NCBI GenBank assembly: GCA_963966185.1
Contig: CAWZYM010000376.1
Span: 403,501 to 467,500 of the forward strand
From: Rhabditoides inermis
Taxonomy: Eukaryota; Nematoda; Chromadorea; Rhabditida; Rhabditidae
Length of the DNA: 64,000 bases
Direction of reading: 5' to 3'
Shown here: piece after piece, positions 44,899-57,407 of the stretch
Layout of the letters: every line of letters begins with the position of its first letter
Position numbering within the stretch: the first letter of the stretch is position 1
The notes under the pieces: model-generated
Seen by the model: only the letters and a program-made list of their open reading frames with translations
Databases searched by the model: none
Told to the model about the DNA's origin: nothing
Made by a program: the position numbers and the translations under genes

Positions 44899-45221
44899 TT
44901 AAGCGCGTTTCAGACTAAACGCAACGCAACTGCGGTGCGGTTGCGTTTTGAAACGCATGCGGCAAATCAGCAAAAACTACTTCGCCGCATCGTAAAACGC
45001 AACGCGGCATGCGGCAGAATTTGGCTGAGAAACTCCGCCGCACGTGCGGCAAGGTAATAACGCAAAACGCATGCGTTTTCGATGCGGCGAGTCTGAAAGG
45101 TGCAAAACGCAGCCGCAGTCGCACGCACCGTGCGGCGAGACGCATTGCGGCGTGCGGTTGCACTTTACAATGGGAAACGCATGCCGCACCGTGCGGTGCG
45201 GCGAGTATAAAAGGGCCTTAA
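44899..45221. mobile_element. GC-rich TTAA-flanked MITE
   Basis: TTAA at 44899-44902 and 45218-45221. The ends align in inverted orientation (left TTAAGCGCGTTTCAGACT, right read inward TTAAGGCCCTTTTATACT). The interior is packed with GCGGC/GCCGC and AACGCA motifs able to form many hairpins. Non-coding despite open frames on both strands. Confidence 0.6.
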
Positions 45222-45297
45222 CGTGAAAAGTCCGTATATTTCCCTTCGCACAAGTGTTTTTTCAAGTCTTCTCACATGTACTGCCACTATATCTATA

Positions 45298-46338
45298 TCT
45301 CTTATGAAAAGTACAAGCGTAAAGTATCTCTGTTTGGGTTTATCTCAATTCAACAAAAGCACGTGCATAAAACTATTATTTCTATTCTAAACTATAAACA
45401 CAAACCTGCTCTCTTAAACGAAATGTAGAAACGTATACTTTATCGATAATTTATCAATGAGGGCTATATCATATATTTTCTTATTTCTTATGAAAGTATT
45501 GTGAGAATCAATATACAGCTATAAAAATATCGTTTAGTTTACCATGATGTTTTCATTATTTTTGAATGTAAACAAATACAAAGCTTTTTGATAGATGACT
45601 CATTTGATGAACGGGTTGATAGAATGCGAGTGATAGAATGTGTGTGTGCAATAGTATATTCATCTTGGCATTCGATTGTCAACGTATTTGTGATCGTTTT
45701 GAGAGAGCAGGTTTGTGTTTATAGTTTGAAATAGAAATAATAGTTTTATGCATGTGCTTTTGTTGAATTGCATTTAACCCAAACAGAGGTACTTTACGCT
45801 TGTACTTTTCATAAGAGAATGAATGTCCTTTTGTTGAATTTTGAAGAAATTCTTTTTGCAAATGTTAATGTATCAATGTATGTATGTATCAATGTACTAA
45901 TGTATCATGTATTAATGTTAATGTACTGATAGTTTCACAGAAACTATCAGTATTTGTTCAAAGTAAATCAACAGATATAACAAACAACAACAATACAACG
46001 CGCGTGAACGACTACGCAAAGCACAAACAGTGTGCACATTATCGCGCTCTCGCGCGGGGGCGGGGCTAGTGAGCGGGTCTTTCAGCGAATCAGCGACCAG
46101 CAGCATACCTCACAGACGTGCAGACCTAACCAGCGAACATATTTTTGGGTCTTAAACTATTGTTTCATGTTTTGTTTTGGTTTATAGTTGTTCAACGGAC
46201 GATTTAGAGACAATGTCATGATATAACTCTGGAACATTTATTATTTGAATGATTTACAAGCGATTTTGGCGGCCCTGCGGTCCGAGCGGCTCTGCGCGCC
46301 GCTGGATAGGACCCAAACGATCGGCGCTTCGCGCCGAT
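45298..46338. mobile_element. 1 kb hairpin-ended element, copy 2
   Basis: Full-length relative of 19786-20779: same left end (TCTCTTATGAAAAGTAC), the same internal inverted repeat (about 45305-45420 against 45697-45815) and the same right end with three hairpins. The central part has a TATGTATCAATGTA-type expansion (about 45866-45930). A clear target duplication is not seen at this copy. Confidence 0.75.
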
Positions 46339-46340
46339 TT

Positions 46341-46820
46341 GAATTATGTGTTTCACATCCTTTTTCTGCTTCGTATAAGTGCTCCGTCTCGCTCGAGTAT
46401 ACCGAGTGCCGAGTCGAGTTCCTCGGTCGGCCGGACAATGTCACTTCAGTAGCCATGGCTGGCTGCCACAATTCGACAGGTTCAATCCACAATCCTGTGT
46501 GGCGAGATACGAGATGCAGTGGATATACGTCTCCGATGCGCTGTTCTGGAAAAGCCCTTGCTTGTACCGAGCTCATTTGTGAGTTTTATGCAGGAATAAT
46601 GCAGTTGAGAAACATTGAGGACACGGAGTCGACGACTGAAACAACAACGGGAGCAATGACAGCAACGTGTGTGACAGCAACACGGATGAGAGTCCGGCGA
46701 GAGGCTGAGGAAGAGGCAGCGGATAGTGCACCTGCTGCTTCCGTTCACATACCACGCTCACACTCACTGAAAAGCACACTCAAGTGCCGCGACTGCAAAC
46801 AACTCGACTTGAACTCTTGA
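46341..46820 (+). CDS. open frame after the mobile element, possible gene 3' end
   Basis: Open from within the mobile element to a stop at 46818-46820. Beyond the element it reads CVSHPFSASYKCSVSLEYTE, VEFLGRPDNVTSVAMAG and a Glu/Thr/Arg-rich tail. A competing frame over 46450-46578 (HGWLPQFDRFNPQSCVARYE, then MQWIYVSDALFWKSPCL) has good acceptor and donor consensus, but the apparent intron after it (GTGAGT...TGCAG) is only 15 bases. Which frame is real, if either, cannot be decided by eye. Confidence 0.25.
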   Translation, partial: ELCVSHPFSASYKCSVSLEYTECRVEFLGRPDNVTSVAMAGCHNSTGSIHNPVWRDTRCSGYTSPMRCSGKALACTELICEFYAGIMQLRNIEDTESTTETTTGAMTATCVTATRMRVRREAEEEAADSAPAASVHIPRSHSLKSTLKCRDCKQLDLNS

Positions 46821-47147
46821 ACATGAACAACAAATAATCAAGCCTTTTTGGATAAATATAATATACAATGATGAATGTAATCATTTATACACCAGTGTGC
46901 TATCTGCTATGCTGTTGTGGAAACAAAAATGTAAACGAGAATATGATAATCACAGATAATACATTGTGAATACACACATAATATCGATATATGATGAATG
47001 ATTATTTGCTGCCGATGAAGCGTTGAGAGTGGTTGGGGGGGGGGGTGATATGCAGGGTGAAGATAGTGCGGTGTGCAAAGTGTACTAAACGGAGGGGAGG
47101 GGGAGGAGAAGTGCTGAGACGGAGAAGGAGGGGTACACTAGTTGAGA
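46821..47147. other. non-coding stretch
   Basis: AT-rich, then G-rich with a 10-base G run near 47036. Probably the 3' UTR region of the minus-strand gene that follows. Confidence 0.4.
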
Positions 47148-48914
47148 TCAGTAGTTGGGATAGTAGTGCTCTTCTTCGGTGTAGTTGAAGCTTCTCTCCC
47201 GAGCCCGCAGCAGCTTCGAGCGGCGGTCCTGCGTCGAAGGCTCGACGTCCTGACTGGAACGGGGGAGAATCATCTCTCTGTCTCTCCCCCCTCTCTCTCC
47301 CTCCCCCTCTCTCTCCCTCTCTCTCCCTCCCCACCTCAGCCCCCTCATCATGGGATTCCGGCTGGCTCTCATCCGGGGTGACATAGTGGTGGATGATGGA
47401 CGGGAAGGCGGCGGCGGCGCTGACGAGTAAGAGGAGTGCACCTGAGGGGATACGTTTGTGATACGTTTAGAGTTCAGGATACGTTTGTGATACGTTTAGG
47501 GTTTAGGATACGTTCAGGATACGTTTGCGATACGTTTAAGGCTTAGGGTACGTTTGTGATACGTTTGTTATTCGATCTCCAATGATTCTACTACATTGTA
47601 AGGGCATTCGCATAGTTTAAAGGATGACTACGGGCAACAAAAATTGGTCCCGCCACGAAGTTCCTGGGACGTCTTTCAAGTCGCAATATCTCTGTTATTT
47701 CAAAAGATATCAAAATGTGTTCAATGGGTCATTGCAATGCTTTTGAGAGTTCCCCGGAACTGCGTTGACCGATTTTTGAAAACTTCATTTTTCAGCTAGT
47801 TCTAGCCTAACTCCAATATGGACTAAACCTGTATTTTCGGCGATATTTCGTTTCAAACAAATTTTCAGAACTTTTCCTCTAGTAGGTAATTCTAGCCATT
47901 ATGAAAGTCATCTTTTAAAGCAAAAACTATGGCAAATGTTGCCCGGATACATCCTTTAATACAAAGGATAAAGGATATATAAATGGACTTTTCAACGTAA
48001 CATACCTGATACAAGGCGATGTGACCGCAGTTCCTAACGCGGAGACGCTCACAGAAATCAAGTGCCTGGAGAGGGAAAGGATTAACAAGTAAACAAACAA
48101 ATAAGTAAACAAACAAGTGAACAAATAAGTAAACAAACAATGAAACAGGTAAACTAACCTGTATGGTATTACTGGGATGGAGGATGGATCCGAACTCGCA
48201 GAGGAGCACGTAGACAAAGGGACGCGGCAGGCCGTTACGCGTGCTGCAACGCATTTGTACGTTCCGGGAGAGAGAGAGATAGAGAGGGAGGGAGAGAGCG
48301 CACTCACGTGGCGGGATGTCTGTGCAGACTGATCCTTCGCAGATTCCACGTTCTGGGCGAATACTTGTAGATCTCCCTAGCCCCGGTCCACGACAGCCAC
48401 GTGCGTTCCAGGGCCGCTTGCTGGAAATAGTGATTTATTGAATTGTTGATTTGTTGATTTATTAAGTGATTCACATTCAGTCGGCACACGACCAAACATT
48501 TCGATCCCCCACCCTGCTCTTCCACGAACTCTATGGGCTATGGGCATATGCCTATATACTCCTCGATAACTCTTTTGTGTTTGTTGTCAACTACATGCAT
48601 ACATGCTACTACAAGCATAGCCGTAACAAACAAAATCAAGAAAGAAACTGAATACGAAAAATGGGGATTCAACATATTGAAACCTATGGCATCGAGAACT
48701 CACATTATATTGGCAGAGCAAAAGCAGCAAAGCATTTTAATAACAAATTCTCTTCAGTAATACTACAGCAGTAACCATCTACCCACCCTGCTCTGATCGT
48801 CCAACAGCTTGAATCCGATGGCGATGTATCCTGCGTGTCTGCTGGTGGGAAGGCGAGGATCCGAGGAGGCGGCCGTCTTCTGGATCGAATACACCTCGTC
48901 GTACCCGCCTGAAT

Positions 48915-48956
<42 letters not shown>

Positions 48957-51900
48957 CAATTTCACATAGTTGTTTACACACAATATACAGAATGCTCTCT
49001 TATCTTAATTGTTAAACCTCACTGCTGAAATGCTGTAAAAGCTACATACTAGCGCACGAATACTAGTGGTACTTCGACTTTGAATAGAAGTTTCTCAGGA
49101 AACAGAAACCGATTCCTATGAATGATTACTGATAATGTTGCGGACGTGTCTACAAAATTACAACAGCAACATTCGATTTGCTTTGTTTGGCTGATTGTTC
49201 TGTTCGATAGTCGTCCACTCACCATACTGCCCGCCCGGCGTCACGGAACAAGCGCGGATTGCCTGGAAGAAACAATTTTTTTAGAATGTTTGCAGTTAAA
49301 CAAAATACTGCAATCAATCACTCAATCTTAGATAAATAAAAATAATACAATTGTACGGTAACTCGCCTTATTGATTTCTCTCTGTCTGTCGGGGTGCGAG
49401 GGATGGTGGAAGTGCGCGAAATGCATGTACGGGTAGAGAGCTGGAAATGTAACGTGATTGTCTATCTCCCTCTCTCTCTCTCTTTCATCACATAAATATG
49501 TTTCATCTCGTCTGCTACATATTTTCGCTTTGACTCTCAACCTTGCCATGCACGGAATCGATTACACTTGCTGTTTACACGAGCTCTTTCACGCACTATG
49601 AATGGAGTTCGCCTAATAACATGTTTACACGCGAGAGTACGATTAGCTAATTAGTGAACCTGCACCTTCCGATGCAAACACAGTCTACGACTAACACAGG
49701 TTCTTATGAGTGATTACTGATTACTGATTACGTTTCGGACGTGTCACGGGGCTTGCCGAAAAAAACACACACACAACAACATCGAGAAGTTCAGATGTTT
49801 TTGTAGCAAATCTGCAGTGTTGAAATGCGTTTTGGGAGTGTTTTTAATAGACTGACCGTCACTCCAACCCAACGCCCAGCGAAGATAGCATGGGATGGTC
49901 GCGTGCGCATATCAAAACGCGGCAGTTGCATAAAACAGTGAATGCCATAGTATTTTCATGGTTGTCTGTGCACGAAATGAGGAAAAGGGGAAACAAATAA
50001 GAAGCGACTGTCATTGGTTGCGTGTCACTGCTTTTTTCCCGGCATCTTTCGTTCCCTTCCTTCCCACAAGATTCACGAGAACGAGAACTGCTTTTTTTTG
50101 ACAAATAGAAGTTTTGACGAATATATATACAATTATTTCTTTTTTTTGTCAAAACAGGAAGGAGCAAGGCTGCCTTTTTGCAGTCCGGAGTTTCTTTCAT
50201 CTCAAATAGTTGAATCGAGAGATTTCCTACTAGATATGCCTATTGCATGCAAGTTGTTTTATGGAAGATTAACACAAGTAGAAAATACATAAAAGCACAA
50301 AACACATAGCACACTCACGCTTGTGGTCGATGCACTTGAGTAAGACCCCCTCCTGGAAGGTCTCGGACTCCTTCAATGCGTGGCACTCGGACAGCGCCTT
50401 CTCGTAGCACGGGTCCTCCGAGGCAAAGCTGCAGTGGGTTATTGACTTATTGATTAATCGAGTTTTGCAACATTGCACGCGCATCATCCGTGTATCAATC
50501 CAGTTATTGCCGCACATGTTAACAATTGAAAAAAATGACGATGAACTGAAAGTTCGACTGTGTGTGATCAACTTTTTTTGCGTTGTTTTTCTTATCTGGT
50601 AACACGCCTAGCTTCTAGCCAGTGTAATACAAATCTACGATTAAGTAAATACATGTCATCTATTTCAACAAAGTAGAGTATTTGTTAAATACATGGATGC
50701 GCGTTGTTTTTGTCTCGCATTCTTCCGCGTGATATTTGAATTACGTCGGCAGGCGCAAGAAATGTGCATGTGATGCCCGGATGAGATAAATAGAAAAGGT
50801 AATACGATCCGTGGAATTGCGTGAGTATAGAGACAGAGAAGGAGAGGGATGAGAGAGGGTCGCACGCGTGTTGTGATTCTCTCTCTCTCTCTTTTTCTCT
50901 CTCTCTCTCAATCTCTCTTTCTTTCTCTCTCTTTCTTTTTTTCTTTTTCCCCCTCTCTCCCTCTCCCTCCCTCTCTTTCCCTCTCTTCCTCCCTCTCTCT
51001 TTCTCCTTTTCTCACCAAAAAAACCAAAAAGTAAACTACAATATTTGAGTAAACTACGATTTCATAATGACGTAAAGAAACTGGTAAACATTTATCAGCA
51101 ATCATGCGATTCAATATAGAGTTGTAATTACTATTATAATTACCATATTTACTTATATATGTTATTTACTATATTTTATATTCACTTTGTTTTGCCAATT
51201 TCGCGACCATTCCATCAGGTAAGTATCTTTCAAAATAAAACTGACTCGAAGCTACTGCTACAGCTGGGTTTCGCTTCCGCGCCGGCTGCCACGAATCTGT
51301 AATTTGCTGAATACAGTAACCCTAATTAAAACACAGTACCCCACATTCGAAGTACAGTATCCCTTCCACTCACCCTATCATGGCCGATGATTCGCTGCGC
51401 ATCTCCGATTCGACCGAAGAAAACTCGATCACCTCCTCGGATTTCTGAAAACATATAGTTCTTATAGCGTTTTCAATGTAAAGTAAGCTAGAAAACAGTA
51501 CAGTATCCTCACATTCAGAGAACATAACCAACACTCACTCTCAGATCGGTGAGGCTGTGCACAGGAGTGTACAGTGCGGTTGCCATGTTTTAGGGTTACG
51601 GTAACTTGGTTACGCTCGGTGCAACGTGGTCTTCAGGTCTCAGGAAAGATAATGAAATACTGTAGCTCGGAGAATACTGACTCAGAAGGAGCGATGCTCG
51701 AGTGAGCTGGATAGAGAGACTATGGGTCCGCCCTCTCAACAGCTCAGAGAGTGGGGGCGGAGCCCTTCCATAAAGGGAGACACTCCTTAGACACACACCC
51801 TAGACGAGGGTAATGAGAGAGAGAGGGAGATAGAGAGAGATGGATGCGAGTGATGCTATCACTTGCGAAAGTGATGCCATTGGCGCTTCTCACTCTTTCA

Positions 51901-52127
51901 CATTGCAAATGCAAGTGTCAAAGACAACGTTCCCACGCAAAAGTTGAGGTGACGAAAAAAGGGAAAGGGATACATACTATAGATGCATTTGTATGTACTT
52001 TTGTGTGATAAGAGCCCTAGGCCGCAAATATGTTTTCATGTTCTTTCTAGCACCACTTCCTTTTACCATTCTCTTGCATAACATGACAAATAGAATTCTC
52101 GCGTCTCTCTCTCTCTATCCTTTTCTC

Positions 52128-52177
<50 letters not shown>

Positions 52178-53450
52178 GATAACATACCCGGCGCCTAATA
52201 ACCTAACTCAATCCTGATTCGAATATCCGCAAATCCATTGGCAAATCGAGTTTCAACTACTGTTTTTCCTGCGCTGCAAAGGTGTTTTTTCCAGAAGAGA
52301 CAGAGAGAGAAAAGGAGAAAGAAGTGGGAATTTTAGACAGAGAGGGAAGGGGGGAGGACGAAGAAATCGAATTGAGATTTCTACTCTTCTTTCACATATA
52401 CACCCACAACCTCTCGGTCATTCGAGTAGGTATTGAGGGAGTGATTTCGATGTTTGAGGTTCGAGGTTTGATGAATCTGCGTTCGCGTACGTGGGATTCA
52501 CCTATTTTCGACCACCGAAATTTCGGATTTTCGGGGTGCGGAAAAAAATAGTGAAACACGAGTAAATTAGCTTATGTTCTCTGACCGTGAGCCATGTCAT
52601 TCATTTCATATTTATAATTCGCACGTCAGTTTTCATTTTTCGGTCAAAGTTTGTACGACTTGCAACATACACTGGAAATCGGACACCGCTAGGTTCACAA
52701 AGTTTGAAAAGTTCACACATCATGAAAAAAGTTTTTGTTCTCCACAATCATTAGCATCAAACATCCTCCTACTAAGACCTGCCTAGCTGCAGACATACCA
52801 GACCAGTTGCTCTCACTAAGCAGAAAACAAAATAGACAAATCTCGAACTCTCGAACACAAATGCATTCACTATAACCTAGAACACAACGACAAAAAAGAA
52901 ACCGGGACGCAAACACAACGTACATAGTGCATGTTTGCGTGATTGGCGCCAGCTATATGCATATATTGTGTTTTCCTCGCTCCTGCTTCTTTCCTGGTTC
53001 CAGTTGCCCCCATTCGATTTTATATGTATGAAAAGGGGCACTCTCAGAGGAAACGACAATGTTCTCGTTCTCAGCTTCTCACCCGCCCGAGCAAAAACAC
53101 AAGCAAAAGTCGGAAAGCAAGCGATGATAGAGAGAAACAATCGCTAAAGGGACGGAGTGATTGCGTTTACAAGTACATAAGATATCAAAAATGCAGGTTG
53201 GATAGCTAATAGCCTAGGGCAATGTGTCCTTATATGTATCGGACGGGTATCTGGGTTATGTGGAAATGTAATTGACTTGCTTAACGGGAACACATCATCT
53301 ATTATTGCGCCTGCTGCAATAAATTTCTCTTTTTTTTTCAAAAACCCACGCCTCCGCTCTTGCGAGTTTATTAGTTTATATCGAGACTCGAGCGTGAGAA
53401 TAATTACTGGAAATAGAAGGCAAGCTTCTTTTGCGCATTCACGTTCTTTT

Positions 53451-53508
<58 letters not shown>

Positions 53509-54933
53509 CACCGTCGCGCTTGGAGTTCGATTCATACGCTGCTCCCTAGGGAGGGACGCTTTCTTTTCCCACCTCCTCCTCTCAATTTTTCAGCCCATTC
53601 ATCGCATAATAGCCATTCCAAAAAGACAGCACATTCATTGTTTTCTCGCGTTTTTCGCCCTCGCTTGGTAGGAAAAAGTGGAAATGAGTATCGCGAGGCG
53701 AGAGAAAAGAGCGAAACTCGATCGGAAGTTGGCTAGTGCTCTCTCTCTCGCAACTCGCAATAACACGTGATGCGCGGTGCTTACTATATGACCGGAAATG
53801 ATAGGTTAGACCAGCTTGTTGAAGAGACACGTGATGAGGCAAGTGACATCGGGGAAGCGTGGGAAAGTTAAAAATACATAGAAACCGCTACAGTAGGTCG
53901 CTTCTTAGCACATTCAAAATGAAGAGTACAGTAATTCACGTGAACGCAAACAACAATAACACAGTAAAGTACAGTAATTCACTCCGCAACCCACCGTGGC
54001 CTTGACGGTGCCGGGTTTGAGGAACTCCATGCCGTCTTCCAAGCCGTCCATCTGTTCTATCTGCTGTAGGATGGACTCGTGTTGGGAGTAGAACCGGGGC
54101 AGGGGATGCACCGACACCGCCCCACTCCGCTCCCGCGTCGAACCAAAGTCATGCGCACTGCTACTGCCCTTGAAGGTGATGGTCTGACGAGTCTGTGGAG
54201 TCGGAAGGCGGGGGGGGGGGGTGAGGGGATATGATGGGGCTATGTCTATGAAAGCGGTTAATACCAGAGCGGCTCTTCGGATAGCAAAGCACAGTCTATG
54301 TACTATGCTATGTACTGAGTGCCGGGGGGTCAATTTCTAATTACAGAAAGTGTCCGTAAGGGATGACAAGGTTCTTGAAAATGTAGGCATGTGTATTGGA
54401 GGGGAGAGTTCGAAAGTCCTTGAAATGCTAGCGACGTGAATGCGCGGTCAGTCTTTTCGGATAGGCGAATCCGAGTGTACGTGTTTCGGGGCTACGCTAC
54501 TACAGGTACTAACTGCTTTCTAGGAACGGTATCGTTCGGACAAGTGTGTTCGGAAACGGTGCAAATTGTGGGGACAAGCCGGGCAACGGAGTTGTATTGA
54601 CCTTGAGCAACTCCAGCTGGCACTCTTCCCTGCGCCCCGATCTCCGCTGCGGAACCAAGCGACGAAGCATGTGCATCCCTTCCCGAATACGATCAGATCA
54701 GACCAACGAATACGAACGATGAATATACTAGCGGAGTAATTGCAGTGTACACACAATATATGGACACCAGGAGAATGTATGACGCTCCACGCGCGCGAAA
54801 ATATGTGCGCCGGACGAAGAATATCGAAGGAAACTGGAGGAGAGAGAAAGATAGAGAGTTTTGGGCTCGGCGCCGCCGGGTTTAAACGGCGTGTCGGGAC
54901 AACCACACGCCTTTGTGATTAGAGAGAGACGCG

Positions 54934-54996
<63 letters not shown>

Positions 54997-55259
54997 AGAG
55001 ATGCGGCAGGCGAAAAGAAGTGTGGTATGCCGAGGAGGAGGGGAAAACACAAGAAGAAGCGTCCGAGCCGGCCCATTGTGCGAGAGCATATTGGGTTAGA
55101 GTTGTTAGGTTCTCCTCTCCCTTTCCGCTAGCTGCTGCACCCTATTCGAACGGAGAGAGAGACGAAAATACTTATATCTTCCTCCTCCTCCTTCTCTTTG
55201 AGAAAATGTGTTCCTGGGAGAATTAGTGCGGTGGCCTGTTGCGAATTAAGAGAGGAAGT

Positions 55260-55290
<31 letters not shown>

Positions 55291-55296
55291 AGAGAA

Positions 55297-55334
<38 letters not shown>

Positions 55335-56705
55335 GAGTACATCTCCACAATCAAAAACGTGCACATGACCGATCTCTGTGTGCAAAACATGGCATCATTT
55401 GGCGCTTTGATTGATTATCCGAGCCTTATCACTACATAATCACTTGCAGTGATTTGTGAGGATTATATAATTATGTCCCCGCTTATCGCGCAATCTGACA
55501 CCTGCGATGCGTCCTCGCCGCACCGCGCCTGCGTCAGCACTACCTATACTTGCGTCAGTAGCTATATCTAGGACAAACAGTCACACGCTACTGGCAGATA
55601 AGAGAGAGAGAGAGATAGTGGAGGTGCTACTTCGAAAATGACAGTTTTATGGGACAAAGGGAAACAGAAAACGGTGTGGTAGACACACGGATAACGTATA
55701 AAATGTTATCAATCACAGATCACAGTTCAATAGGAAGACAAACAACTGTATGTTTTGTAAAAACATGTGATTCTATTGAGAAACTCGTTCTTTAGTAGTG
55801 AATAACAGAACAGAATAGTAATATGTAATAAAGTATCGCGCTCTGGAGGCAACTAAACACTCACTCGTGTGAGTATGAACAAAAATACGTAAAATAAAGA
55901 TATTACTTATGCGTGCTGCTAGAAGATCTCCCAAGACGCTGACACTCTTTGTCACAATCAGGATTATAACACGCAAAGAAAAAAACAAATGTACTTTGGA
56001 AAAGTCTAATTATATATCTACAATTTTCATAGATAAACCATGAAGAACAAATAATGTATAAGGTAAAAGTGAATATAAGGTAAAGGTAGAGGTAAAATTA
56101 ACATAAATGTAATAAAATACAATTTGATACATACATAACACCCCACCTGCATCTGGAGTGTTCTTCCGTGCGAGGGTGTGAGTCTGTTGAGCTGCGGGAG
56201 AATCGGGGCCGACATCTTGCGCGGGTTGAACGAACTGGTAACATAATATTACTTAACTATCAGTTTTTACTAGCTTGTATAACTTGTTTATAAGTTATCG
56301 ATGCAACAAAAGTTATGAATGACCAAACGGAACTGCGATGACGTTCACAAAGGTACTGAAAAATGGAACAGCGTTCACTAACTTTACAAAACTAGAACGC
56401 GTTTCGCAAAGCTAGTCCTTTTCTAATTCCGCGTGGCAAATAGTTTTTGTCTTGGATACAAATGCACCGATAATCTGTGCGCATTACGTTTATTTGCGCA
56501 TTAAGTTTTCCGGGAAAAATTGAAAACTGAGCACAAAATAGGTTTACAAACTGGAATATGTGAACTAAAATATGTAGGATTACAAATTAATCATGTAAAC
56601 TGAAATATGTCGGTTTACAAACTAAAATATGTAAACTTACTGCACAGGTGTTCGCAAGGTAGTTGGGGTGTGCGGGGTCGGCGTGTGTAGCGACGGAGTG
56701 TGCAT
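47148..56705 (-). CDS. conserved-looking protein of unrecognised family, alternative first exons
   Basis: Thirteen phase-matched exons (minus strand): 56705-56641, 56234-56147, 54192-53995, 51444-51374, 50428-50319, 49440-49367, 49262-49223, 48908-48787, 48420-48308, 48243-48159, 48065-48006, 47441-47335, 47253-47148; 412 residues. An alternative first exon, 51586-51539 (MATALYTPVHSLTDLR), splices in the same phase into 51444, giving 311 residues. The long N-terminus is a His-Thr-Pro repeat (MHTPSLHTPTPHTPTTLRTP). A folded middle region includes EDPCYEKALSECHALKESET, LYPYMHFAHFHHPSHPDRQR, GYIAIGFKLLDDQSR, LERTWLSWTGAREIYKYSPR and RPFVYVLLCEFGSILHPSN. The tail is Pro/Ser/Arg-rich and ends TEEEHYYPNY. 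No domain is recognised. Intron 6 has a GC donor (AAG/GCGAGT). An acceptor TTTCTTAG seven bases before the long-form ATG suggests spliced-leader addition. Confidence 0.75.
47445..47575. repeat. GATACGTTT minisatellite with telomere-like words
   Basis: About ten copies of GATACGTTT/GGATACGTT separated by short spacers such as TTTAGGGTTTAG and TTAAGGCTTAGGG, in the intron before exon 12 of the minus-strand gene. The spacers resemble TTAGGC/TTAGGG telomere words but are too few to be telomeric. Confidence 0.75.
48920..55334 (+). repeat. cluster of CT/GA microsatellites in introns
   Basis: Tracts at about 48920-48955 (CT), 50878-51015 (CT with T and CCCT), 52103-52176 (CT), 53454-53505 (CT), 54922-55002 (GA) and 55258-55334 (TG then GA). 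All lie in introns of the minus-strand gene. Confidence 0.9.
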
Positions 56706-57362
56706 TGCGACTCTAAGAAAGAAGGGAGAAGTTGTATAGTATTACTGGCTCTAATAAATACCGTTCACGGAAAGTCGCCACATACATAATTACATACAAA
56801 GAACACGAGAAATGGTATTCGAGAATTACACGAATAATAATAAATCTTTGAGTGAGTCTTTTCCATGATTCAGATTTGTTTTAGTCTAACTGATGAGAAC
56901 AAAACTCTATTAAAGATACTTTTGTAATTATTATGAAGAATACTTGATGCGAGTCAACAAGTCGCCTTTTCGAAGAAAAAAACGCTTGTACTGGGTAAAT
57001 GCTTGTTTACAGACTATACAAATGAGTAGTCGGTGGGTGAAAAATGAAACCGCGCTTTCGAAAAAAGGGGGTGGGGGAGTGGGAGGTTGGAGGAGTAGAA
57101 TTACGAACCACAGAGAAAACGCGGAAGATGAAAGAGCGAATACTGATTAATACGACTGAAGCAATTAGGTTCGATTGTTCGTTTCTAAAGCTATTCGTTA
57201 TAAGTTGCGGTCACACTGAATTTGAGTTAGAAAATCAAAGTAAGCTTGGTATCACGGTTGGTATTACGTACACACGCATTTGGGGATAGGGGCAAGGTGA
57301 AAGAACAATTACCCAGTGTCTGAATGACTGAAGGGTAAAGGTCTTTCTCTCTCCCTTCCTCC

Positions 57363-57407
<45 letters not shown>

